Shown in pieces: positions 9,715-16,447 of a DNA stretch of 64,000 nucleotides; position 1 is the stretch's first letter; each line of letters opens with the position of its first letter. A program made the position numbers and the translations under genes. Source of the DNA: an uncultured Chthonomonas sp. (GTDB lineage Bacteria; Armatimonadota; Chthonomonadetes; Chthonomonadales; Chthonomonadaceae); NCBI GenBank assembly GCA_903859705.1, contig CAIONQ010000122.1:1-64000 (forward strand), given 5' to 3'. The notes under the pieces are model-generated. The model saw only the letters and a list, made by a program, of their open reading frames with translations. It was not told the DNA's origin and did no database searches.

Positions 9715-9797
9715 AGTTCCGGTTATCTCCCTCAGGTTGGTATTGAAATTTCGGCAGCACGCCACATTGCCGGCGGCCGATTGGTAATGCACACAGG

Positions 9798-10754
9798 TTA
9801 GCTGGCCAGCCGGTGCCACTGGCCAGTTGCAGTTTGGCTGCCATCTTTGGCAACTATCAGCACTGCTGTTTCCGGCAGGCCGTCACACAACATCATGCTT
9901 TCGCAGGGCTCCATGATGCTGAAGGCTGTTGTTAAAATATCTGCCAACATTGCGTTTTCAGCCACTGCCGTAACACTAACGGTATGGCGCACTGGCTGGC
10001 CGGTGCGGGGATCGATTAAGTGAGAGCGCCACTGCTCACCTACCTGGAAGCCACGTCGGTAGCCGCCGCTGGTTGCCAACCCCTGGTTTTTTATAAGGAG
10101 CGTGGCAAGTGGTCGAGCATTCTCCTGCGGGCTAAAAGGATCCGCAACAGCGGTCATGATGGGGGAATCGCCCATGTGGCGAATATCGCCCCCGATGTTT
10201 ACCATTGCAGCCCGAATACCGCGTTGTCCGGCCCCTACTTCGCAGGCACGATCCAGAATATATCCCTTGGCAATTGCATTAAGCGTAACGGGCAAATCTA
10301 TGTGCCTGCACGCAACGCGTGCATTCATGTCGACAGTCCACAGCGGACCGCGCAGCATATGAATAACCGCATCCAGATCGTTTGCAGCGGGAGTGGAACC
10401 GGCACCCTCTGCCTGCTTCCACAACCGCGTAAATGCCTCGACAGCGGGCTGAAAGGCTCCCCTGGTTTCCACGCGCCACAGTTCTGCGGTGTGCAGCACC
10501 TCGGCCAGATCGGCAGAAGCAGGCACTGCCTGGTTTAATGTCTGCTGCCAGCGCTGCAGTTCACTATCCGGCCGATAGGCGTTAAAAATCTTCTCCAGCC
10601 GTTCAATTTCATTCAGTACCGCCCACTCAGCGCGCTGGCCAAACTTCGGCGATTCTGCAAGCAACCCAAGCTCCATGGAGGTACCCAGCACACATTCAAA
10701 GTGTGCGGAGTGCCAGGCCGGCTGCGACTTAAACAGCGGTTTCCATAGAGACAT
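9798..10754 (-). CDS. apbE: ApbE-family FAD:protein FMN transferase
   Basis: 318 aa; reverse-strand GGAGC lies 6 nt before ATG 10754. ApbE transfers FMN from FAD to a Ser/Thr of target proteins and works outside the cytoplasm in most bacteria. Motifs: VLGTSMEL near the N-terminus, ERLEKIFNAYRPDSEL, LNAIAKGYILD, MVNIGGDIR, TSGGYRRGF, HLIDPRTGQPV and AMLADILTTAFSIM (Mg2+ site region). No clear signal peptide is seen, so location is uncertain. First gene of an apbE-DUF2271-PepSY unit; the flavinylated partner is not obvious within it. Confidence 0.93.
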   Translation of the reverse strand: MSLWKPLFKSQPAWHSAHFECVLGTSMELGLLAESPKFGQRAEWAVLNEIERLEKIFNAYRPDSELQRWQQTLNQAVPASADLAEVLHTAELWRVETRGAFQPAVEAFTRLWKQAEGAGSTPAANDLDAVIHMLRGPLWTVDMNARVACRHIDLPVTLNAIAKGYILDRACEVGAGQRGIRAAMVNIGGDIRHMGDSPIMTAVADPFSPQENARPLATLLIKNQGLATSGGYRRGFQVGEQWRSHLIDPRTGQPVRHTVSVTAVAENAMLADILTTAFSIMEPCESMMLCDGLPETAVLIVAKDGSQTATGQWHRLAS

Positions 10755-11391
10755 ATGCGCTCCAGATCTAAAACGGAGGTGGCATCCGAATCAGCGAACG
10801 GGCCTTTTACGGGGCCCAAATGGCTGGCTGGTGCCAACGATATCTATTAACTGTAGCGCATAAATCTGAAGTTGAGATTAAAAGGGTGGGGGACGGAGGG
10901 TGGTGGAAGCGTGGGAGCTTAGCATAGTTGTGTGCTGGATATATAGCTAACTCTTGTGTTCTGACACCTTACCGTCAATCGCGCATTTTCCAACCCCCAA
11001 TACCCGGGCCAGCAAGTAACATCTCACTTATTTATTAATTTCTTCAATAGCTGACTGTTTGTCAGAGTGCTCTTCTCAGGCTGACCCACACTGACTTCAG
11101 CGGCTGAACAGTATGCCGTTCTCAAGGAGTAGGTACAAATCGGTCACATTTTTCCCGGGAAATGGTGGGAATACAGCCTGCGGTCACAAATGTGTCCGAG
11201 TATGTTTGTCATAGTTACATATGCAGGGAGCGGCATCATCAGCCCACATCTGGGAATCAGGCCCCACTTCCGATGAGGTCGGTTCAGAGTGCTGCTAACG
11301 GGGGCGTGCATTGCGCGACTGAACCCGGGATGCCAATGCGCTAACCGCAAGAACAAGTTACGGAAGACAGCCCCGGCGAGGGGCAGGAGGA
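10755..11391. other. Long non-coding spacer between apbE and the NHL PEP-CTERM gene
   Basis: No convincing coding frame. It must hold divergent promoters. Visible elements: a perfect 12-bp palindrome TTTCCCGGGAAA at 11151-11162, an octamer CGGTCACA repeated at 11141-11148 and 11181-11188, and an imperfect palindrome at 11181-11198. I looked for a class I cyclic-di-GMP riboswitch in 11240-11390 and did not find its conserved core. Confidence 0.6.
11141..11198. promoter_or_regulatory. Candidate operator region: repeated CGGTCACA and two palindromes
   Basis: CGGTCACA occurs at 11141 and again at 11181, exactly 40 bp apart. The second copy is half of an imperfect palindrome whose other half is TGTGTCCG. 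Between them lies the perfect palindrome TTTCCCGGGAAA (11151-11162). Spacing of near four helical turns fits a cooperatively bound repressor or activator, but the regulator is unknown. Confidence 0.4.
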
Positions 11392-12390
11392 ATGAAATTG
11401 ATTTCAAAAACACTTTGGCGCTTGTTTTCGTATGCCCCATTGCTGGCCCTGATTGGCACCGTAGGTATAAGTGGTGAGGCGGGAGCCCAGACTTTCACTT
11501 TGGCAGAGACTTTTGGATCAGCAGGAGGTGGGGCGGGGCAGTTCAACGCCCCATCATATATAACTGTTGATAAGAGTAACAACATCATTGTTGACGACTT
11601 TCTCAACAATCGTATACAGATATTTACTTCCAGCGGCGGTTATCTGAGATCGTTTACCACTGGCTTATACTTGCCACTTGGCGTCGCGCTGGATAACACC
11701 GGCAATATTTATGTATCAAACTACGGAAACAGCCGCATCGACGAGTTCACCAGCACCGGAACATTTATAAAGACCGCAGCTACGCCTGTCAGTTTGCCTT
11801 ACGGCGTCGCAGTTGCTAGCAACGGCAACATTTATACAGCGGAAGGTCACCCCGATGACGTTAAGGTATATGACAGCACCGGCACGCTCATAAAAACCAT
11901 CGGCGGTCCCGGCGCGGGAAATGGACAGTTTAGTAGCCCTGCTGGCATTCGGCTGGATGCCAGCGGTAACCTCTATGTTGCGGATCAGGTTAATAACCGC
12001 GTTGACGAGTTTGATGCGAGCGGTGCCTTCATACGCACGATTGGAAGCGGGGGACACGGAAACGGCCAAATAAGTGACGCCAGCGATGTGGCGCTTGACG
12101 TAAACGGCAATATTTATGCTGTCGACTATTACAATAACCGCATTGTGGAATTTAACAATGCGGGTGTTTTCGTCCAGAACATTGGAGTTGGCGACCTCTA
12201 CCAGCCATATGGAATCGCACTCGATTCATCTGGGGATCTGTTTGTAACCGACTCGGGGCACAACCGCATTGTGGAATACAGCGTTCCCGAAGCAGCCCAA
12301 ACCCCGGAGCCAGGCTGCATGGCATTGTTAATCGGAAGTGGAATAGCGGGTGGGCTGGCGCTTAAGAGGCGAAGGATGCGAGGACTTTAG
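11392..12390 (+). CDS. Secreted NHL-repeat beta-propeller with PEP-CTERM sorting signal
   Basis: 332 aa; AGGAGG lies directly upstream of ATG 11392. A signal peptide covers about residues 1-33 (ending GEAGAQ). The body has about six NHL repeats, each with a G(N/D)(I/L)Y/V-V-(A/S)D-x-x-NNRI pattern, enough for one six-bladed propeller. The C-terminus is TPEPGCMALLIGSG, then a hydrophobic helix and KRRRMRGL: a PEP-CTERM signal handled by exosortase in exopolysaccharide-producing diderms. No exosortase gene is in the window. It heads a group of three PEP-CTERM genes. The ligand is unknown. Confidence 0.92.
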   Translation: MKLISKTLWRLFSYAPLLALIGTVGISGEAGAQTFTLAETFGSAGGGAGQFNAPSYITVDKSNNIIVDDFLNNRIQIFTSSGGYLRSFTTGLYLPLGVALDNTGNIYVSNYGNSRIDEFTSTGTFIKTAATPVSLPYGVAVASNGNIYTAEGHPDDVKVYDSTGTLIKTIGGPGAGNGQFSSPAGIRLDASGNLYVADQVNNRVDEFDASGAFIRTIGSGGHGNGQISDASDVALDVNGNIYAVDYYNNRIVEFNNAGVFVQNIGVGDLYQPYGIALDSSGDLFVTDSGHNRIVEYSVPEAAQTPEPGCMALLIGSGIAGGLALKRRRMRGL

Positions 12391-12408
12391 GCGTTCACAT
12401 GGCGATTT

Positions 12409-12442
12409 CGTTTGGGCCACACACACCCTTGTGGCCCAAACG
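12409..12442 (+). terminator. Strong 13-bp hairpin after the NHL gene
   Basis: CGTTTGGGCCACA (12409-12421) pairs perfectly with TGTGGCCCAAACG (12430-12442) around an 8-nt loop. There is no T run after it, so it may be a non-canonical terminator or a 3'-end stabiliser. The core GGCCACA/TGTGGCC recurs after the third PEP-CTERM gene. Confidence 0.6.
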
Positions 12443-12659
12443 GAGTATCTTGCCATCAACTTTTGGAACCATGCATTCATTCTACATCCCGGAGATGCGC
12501 GTAGCGCAAGCACGGATAATTTGTAATCAATCAGTGTCATCCAAGCCGGAGCGTAGTCCTTTCGCCTTTGGGCGGGCGCGATGCTGCTTCCCTGCTCTGC
12601 TCTGGGCAAATATGCATACGCACAGGAGCTGGCACTATCTTCAGAAACAGCACTTAAAA

Positions 12660-12717
12660 TGTAACGCCTGTTGTAACACCCACCCGCTATCATGCCATCA
12701 GACTTGCAAATAGCAAG
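12660..12717 (+). promoter_or_regulatory. Conserved leader copy 1: TGTAAC direct repeat plus small hairpin
   Basis: TGTAAC occurs at 12660-12665 and 12672-12677 (12-bp period, one helical face). The stem CTTGC/GCAAG (12703-12707 with 12713-12717) has a 5-nt loop. The same elements at the same order precede the paralogous gene at 13612. A tandem hexamer with this period fits a dimeric response regulator; transcription start is not determined. Confidence 0.55.
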
Positions 12718-12744
12718 AGGTTCTTGAAAGGCGGATACAATTTT

Positions 12745-13347
12745 ATGCAGCAATTTACATACCCCACCATATCCTTGCGACGATCCTGTAAGCTCGGGCT
12801 GGCGGTTATCGTAGCGGGCTCTCTCACTACCCTGCAGAAATCGGCCTGTGCACAGGTTACATTTTCGCTGGATACATTGTTCCCAACATTTATGGCACCG
12901 GCATCTGGCACCGCCACTTACTTCATTGATGGGCACTACTCCGGCCTTGCGGGAGCTCTCAGGGAATATGGTTGGAGTCCTAACGCTATGGACGCTACAA
13001 GCGATCTTGTTGGCACGTGGGTGGCCGACGACTGGACAAACTGGATAGGTGCCACCAGTGGTGTCGGTGACTATTCCGGTCACATCTTGTCAGTTACGGT
13101 TGCAGCCAACCAGACCCCGGGCGTTTACGACCACTGGGGAAATCCGAGTAGATTTCCTTTGTTTTACGTCAAATATCTAAATTCGCAGGGTGACATAGCC
13201 ATTACTCAGGATAACTACGCGGTCAATATCACCCCATATTCCCCGCCAACATCCAGCACACCAGAGCCTGGCGCTGTAGGTCTCCTTGCCGGTATAAGCT
13301 TAACCGGCTGCTACTGGCTCAAGATGCGGAGAAGCCGGATCAAGTAA
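12745..13347 (+). CDS. PEP-CTERM protein, duplicate 1
   Basis: 200 aa; GAAAGGCGGA precedes ATG 12745. A signal peptide ends near SACAQ (about residue 39). The mature region begins VTFSLDTLFPTFMAPASGTA and contains HILSVTVAANQTPGVY, a beta-sandwich-like secreted domain I cannot name. The C-terminus STPEPGAVGLLAGISLTG, with a following MRRSRIK, is a PEP-CTERM sorting signal. It is closely similar along its whole length to the next gene (same size, same N- and C-terminal motifs), so the pair arose by tandem duplication. Probably an exported surface or matrix protein. Confidence 0.88.
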   Translation: MQQFTYPTISLRRSCKLGLAVIVAGSLTTLQKSACAQVTFSLDTLFPTFMAPASGTATYFIDGHYSGLAGALREYGWSPNAMDATSDLVGTWVADDWTNWIGATSGVGDYSGHILSVTVAANQTPGVYDHWGNPSRFPLFYVKYLNSQGDIAITQDNYAVNITPYSPPTSSTPEPGAVGLLAGISLTGCYWLKMRRSRIK

Positions 13348-13379
13348 CGGGGAAGCCTGTAGATAACTGCAATAACGTC

Positions 13380-13428
13380 GAGGCCATTTCAGGCATGCGA
13401 GCTCAGGTTATTATGCCGATCTGGCCTC
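13380..13428 (+). terminator. Imperfect hairpin after PEP-CTERM duplicate 1
   Basis: GAGGCCA (13380-13386) pairs with TGGCCTC (13422-13428), with an inner GGCAT/ATGCC stem. No T run follows. It lies 33 bp after the stop and resembles the hairpins after the other two PEP-CTERM genes. Confidence 0.5.
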
Positions 13429-13525
13429 TACTCAGGTGCGGTGTTCCGGCAATCGACGTGTTTGCCGGATCATCTATAAATGATTGGCACATGATATAAA
13501 CCTTGTTGGAAAAAGGCAATCAAAT

Positions 13526-13583
13526 TGTAACGCTCGGTGTAACACAGGCCCGCTATCATGCCAGTACGCTTGCATAAGGCAAG
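13526..13583 (+). promoter_or_regulatory. Conserved leader copy 2: TGTAAC direct repeat plus small hairpin
   Basis: TGTAAC at 13526-13531 and 13538-13543 repeats the spacing of copy 1. The stem CTTGC/GCAAG (13569-13573 with 13579-13583) is kept while its loop differs (ATAAG here, AAATA in copy 1), as expected for a conserved RNA or DNA structure. CCCGCTATCATGCCA is shared exactly between the copies. Confidence 0.55.
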
Positions 13584-13611
13584 AGGTTTTTTGAAAGGCG
13601 GAGATACACAA

Positions 13612-14214
13612 ATGAAACATTTTTCAGGCAGCCAGATATCCTTTCAAGGGGCTCTGAAGCTCGCGACGGCAGCCCTGTTCGTTTCCCAACTCACTATGGC
13701 CGAGAAATCGGTAAATGCACAGGTTACTTTTTCGTTGGATAACCTGTCACCTACATTCATGGCGCCCGCAACCGGAACTGCCACATACTACATTGATGGG
13801 CATGTATCTGCCACATTTGGATCCATTAATAGCTATTCGTGGTCGTTTGCAGCTGAGAATTTCACAAATGACGTGCTTACAACGTTGCCGGCAAGCGAAT
13901 TTCAACATTGGCGCAACTCTCTGACTGATATTGGCGACTTTTCCGGGCATATGATAAGTGTAACCGTTGCTGCGAATCAGACGCCTGGAGCGTACTACCA
14001 CGACGGCATCCCGTCTGAATCTCCGTATTTCTCGATAGGTTACCGGGATGCCCTGGACAATTTTCACACCATTCAGGATAACTACGAGATAAATATCATC
14101 CCTTATTCCCCTCCAACATCCAGCACGCCAGAGCCCGGCCCTGTTGCCCTCCTGGCAGGTATGAGCCTAACCGGCTGCTACTGGCTTAAGATGCGGAGAA
14201 ACCGGCTGAAGTAA
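13612..14214 (+). CDS. PEP-CTERM protein, duplicate 2
   Basis: 200 aa from ATG 13612 after GAAAGGCGGAG; an in-frame ATG at 13558 is rejected because it lies inside the conserved leader. Signal peptide to about residue 40 (KSVNAQ). The mature start VTFSLDNLSPTFMAPATGTA and the segment HMISVTVAANQTPGAY mirror the upstream gene. The C-terminal STPEPGPVALLAGMSLTG helix and MRRNRLK form the PEP-CTERM signal. The central 60 residues differ most between the copies, suggesting divergence of the exposed part. Function unknown; export to the cell surface is inferred. Confidence 0.88.
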   Translation: MKHFSGSQISFQGALKLATAALFVSQLTMAEKSVNAQVTFSLDNLSPTFMAPATGTATYYIDGHVSATFGSINSYSWSFAAENFTNDVLTTLPASEFQHWRNSLTDIGDFSGHMISVTVAANQTPGAYYHDGIPSESPYFSIGYRDALDNFHTIQDNYEINIIPYSPPTSSTPEPGPVALLAGMSLTGCYWLKMRRNRLK

Positions 14215-14589
14215 ATTGGCGGAAAATAGCTTTAATAGCTGAGAGGCCACATCGGGCGTCCACTATTAGTGTGGATGACGGTGTGGCCGTTTCCATTGCA
14301 GATATGCTGGCAATAAAGGGATGAGTATCTGCCTTGCACTGGGAAGGTGCTATTTCTGGAACTGTTGCTAAGCAGGCATAATGTGAGATTTCCAGAGCTG
14401 TGACCTATCTTATGGCCCATACCCGATATAAATCGGCAGACTAAGTTCCAGTATTTATGTACAGTATGGTAATTGCTATACTTTGCGGTACACGTTTGAC
14501 CGACTAGCCAACCATACTAAAATTTGGCACAGTTGCGGTGTAGGCAGGATAACTGGAACACATACGCATTTTTGATTAAGGGGAAGAAA
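14215..14589. other. Spacer upstream of the DUF4268 gene
   Basis: Holds the hairpin at 14245-14288 and, near 14463-14482, an inverted repeat AGTAT/ATACT around a possible minus-10-like TATACT. Nothing else recognised. Confidence 0.5.
14245..14288 (+). terminator. Hairpin after PEP-CTERM duplicate 2
   Basis: Outer stem GGCCACA (14245-14251) with TGTGGCC (14282-14288), inner stem TCCAC (14259-14263) with GTGGA (14271-14275). Followed by GTTTCC, not a strong T run. Shares its outer stem sequence with the hairpin after the NHL gene. Confidence 0.55.
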
Positions 14590-15036
14590 TTGACACAAAC
14601 AGAACTATCATCAACCACGTCGGCTTCAGATCTGGACCTCAGTGCATTCTGGGCGGGAGTGCAGGCAGTCATCCAGAACTATGGTTCCAGCATTGAGCTT
14701 AAAGGTGCTTCAGCACCAACTGCACGATCTGTATCTCTTGGAAAATCGGGCTGGAGCATAATTGCCAGGTTGCTGGAACGCGGTACCGTGGGGCGTGTGT
14801 CCCTCTACCTTGATGGCAAGAATGGAAGAGCAAATTTCGATGAACTGTTGGACAAAAGAGATGCCATTGAGGCGGACCTTGGCCCACTGGAGTGGCTCTC
14901 AAACGATGGCAAAACCACACAGGCTTGCCGGCTATACGCACTGGTTCGCCTAAATGGCAACAACACCGATATCGCAGGCGCCCAGCAGTGGTTTGCCATG
15001 CAGATAATTGCATTTTACCAGAGGTTTGCGGGGTAG
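14590..15036 (+). CDS. Stand-alone DUF4268 domain protein
   Basis: 148 aa from TTG 14590, chosen because AAGGGGAAG lies at proper distance; an upstream TTG (14524) has no such site. The whole protein resembles the DUF4268 module: AFWAGVQAVIQNYG near the N-terminus, GKSGWSIIARLLERG, RVSLYLDGKN, a DAIEADLGPLEW segment and the C-terminal WFAMQIIAFYQRF. DUF4268 is normally the C-terminal part of larger nuclease-like proteins of unknown role; here it is alone with no restriction or nuclease partner nearby. Isolated between long spacers, with its own terminator. Function unknown. Confidence 0.75.
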   Translation: MTQTELSSTTSASDLDLSAFWAGVQAVIQNYGSSIELKGASAPTARSVSLGKSGWSIIARLLERGTVGRVSLYLDGKNGRANFDELLDKRDAIEADLGPLEWLSNDGKTTQACRLYALVRLNGNNTDIAGAQQWFAMQIIAFYQRFAG

Positions 15037-15070
15037 GGAGCGGTAGATCGGAGCTCATGCCGGCCGTGTG

Positions 15071-15094
15071 AATTGTGCAATGGCACAATTTTCA
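15071..15094 (+). terminator. Terminator after the DUF4268 gene
   Basis: Perfect 8-bp stem AATTGTGC (15071-15078) / GCACAATT (15083-15090) with tetraloop AATG, then TT. It starts 35 bp after the stop codon. Confidence 0.7.
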
Positions 15095-15330
15095 AAAGTA
15101 GCGAGCGAAATTGCCCACTGGAACGTTGCTATTGTAGAAAACATTGGGAACAGGACTATCATAACATATAGCCAGATCTGGTACGGAAACCCACCCTCAC
15201 TTCGACTCGATTGTTACTCTTCCCGAAAGCGCTAAGCACCGTACCGTGATCCTAAAATTGGTGATGGACAATCCAGCAATCTGCCTGGAGCAGTATCCCC
15301 AAAAACCGCACGACTTACCCGCAAACTGCA

Positions 15331-15453
15331 TGCAAACTTAGGCGAAAAAATGCAAACTTAGCATCAAAACCGGCGTTTTATGAACAACAAATATTATTTT
15401 ATATCAACAGTCATCAAAAAATAGGGGGAGCATGCACAAACATGCAATCTTAG
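15331..15453. repeat. TGCAAACTTAG repeats
   Basis: TGCAAACTTAG at 15331-15341 and 15351-15361 (20-bp period, about two helical turns) and a diverged TGCAATCTTAG at 15443-15453. All on the same strand in non-coding DNA; candidate protein-binding array. Confidence 0.5.
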
Positions 15454-15723
15454 TATCTTAATGCGGGGCACATTACTCCGGGCCACACAGAGCCAAATGT
15501 ACTAAACCTGCTGGCGGGAAAACCGTGATGAGAGGGAGTTGCAAAGCTCGCCAATCTCTTCCCTGCGTTCCTTCTATTCCCGGCCTGTTCCCGGCTTGCT
15601 CCACTCCGTTTGGCGTGGGGTGGGGAATGATAGAAAAGTGACGGGACCGGTAACCCTCGCTCCCTCGCTCCCTACCGCTCCGAAGGCGCTCCTACCATCT
15701 TGGAAACAGGTATTATCGCTACC

Positions 15724-16284
15724 ATGAGCACCGATACCGCAGGGGATGAGCTGTTACGATCGGACATTTTGAAGTACGTACCGAAGCTGTCCGCATCTTC
15801 GCCGGTAAAGCGTTGGGCATTGGCCCGGCTGGCAGATGAGCCGGGGGGCGGTATACCGGAGCTGCTATCCATTATCGATTATTCGGATGGGCTCACGTGG
15901 TTTGAGAAGATTGTGGTTTGCCGCGTTGTGGCTGTTGTCAGGTTTGCCTCTTTCGAAACCGCCTCAGTGGCAACGGCACTGCGCAGGATGAAGGATACCG
16001 ATGCACCGGATGTTAGCAGGAAGCAGGTAGGGATATGCATCTTGCTACCGTTTTTGCCCGGTGTGCTGGCATTTATGGTGGGCGTTCATTGGATGCACGT
16101 AGCCTTCGAAGAAACGACGTCGGATGCGCCCATTGGTCTTCCGTTAATCCCGGTGCTGTGCTCTTTTTTCGCTTTAACAGTGTGCTGGGTAGCGGCTTTT
16201 GTTACTCTTGCCTGTGTGCGATGCTACCGTAAACAGTGCATTCGGGATGCAGTGAAGCTTACGCTTTCGAAGTTAAGTGCATAG
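15724..16284 (+). CDS. Hypothetical two-helix membrane protein
   Basis: 186 aa from ATG 15724; an in-frame TTG at 15700 is an alternative and neither has a strong ribosome-binding site. The N-terminal half is soluble and partly helical (LSASSPVKRWALARLADEPG). Two hydrophobic segments follow: about 103-122 (GICILLPFLPGVLAFMVGVH) and about 137-163 (ending in FVTLACVRCYRK). I do not recognise a family. It precedes cysS by 163 bp, which includes a minus-10-like TATAAT at 16407-16412, so the two are probably transcribed separately. Confidence 0.65.
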   Translation: MSTDTAGDELLRSDILKYVPKLSASSPVKRWALARLADEPGGGIPELLSIIDYSDGLTWFEKIVVCRVVAVVRFASFETASVATALRRMKDTDAPDVSRKQVGICILLPFLPGVLAFMVGVHWMHVAFEETTSDAPIGLPLIPVLCSFFALTVCWVAAFVTLACVRCYRKQCIRDAVKLTLSKLSA

Positions 16285-16447
16285 CGTATTCGTATTCCTA
16301 TTTAATGCAATAGTACACAGAATTACCGCGCAGTATGCGGTGCCAGCCAGCTGTATGTAACATCTATACAGCCGAGCCAGCACTCCGTGTCAGCGGGATT
16401 CTGTTGTATAATCTACCACCTAAAGTTTTTCGGGAGAGAGTGCCGTT

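Larger units (their letters stand above)
12391..12744. other. Spacer upstream of the first PEP-CTERM duplicate
   Basis: Non-coding by inspection. It contains the hairpin at 12409-12442 and, from about 12655, a leader nearly identical to that before the second duplicate. An antisense open frame of 251 codons across this spacer and the next gene has no recognisable protein features and is treated as chance. Confidence 0.6.
12655..14214 (+). repeat. Tandem gene duplication including leader
   Basis: Units 12655-13347 and about 13521-14214 each contain a TGTAAC-N6-TGTAAC element, a conserved CCCGCTATCATGCCA block, a CTTGC/GCAAG hairpin, the GAAAGGCGGA ribosome-binding site and a 200-aa PEP-CTERM gene. 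The duplicated unit therefore covers regulation as well as coding sequence. Confidence 0.8.
15037..15723. other. 687-bp non-coding spacer
   Basis: No credible coding frame. Contains the terminator at 15071-15094, an AT-rich tract near 15363-15425 and three copies of a TGCAA(A/T)CTTAG motif. Base composition is lower in GC than the neighbouring genes. No transposase remnant is visible. Confidence 0.6.

Noticed and set aside
11240-11391. Possible class I cyclic-di-GMP riboswitch before the NHL PEP-CTERM gene
   Set aside because: The conserved core and receptor sequences of that class could not be found.
12328-13083. 251-codon minus-strand open frame across the PEP-CTERM spacer
   Set aside because: Cysteine-rich, low-complexity translation without signal or domain; overlaps a conserved gene and leader.
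12629-13490. TGGCAC boxes before both PEP-CTERM duplicates as sigma-54 minus-24 elements
   Set aside because: Neither has a TTGC-type minus-12 at the required spacing, and their distance to the gene differs between the copies.
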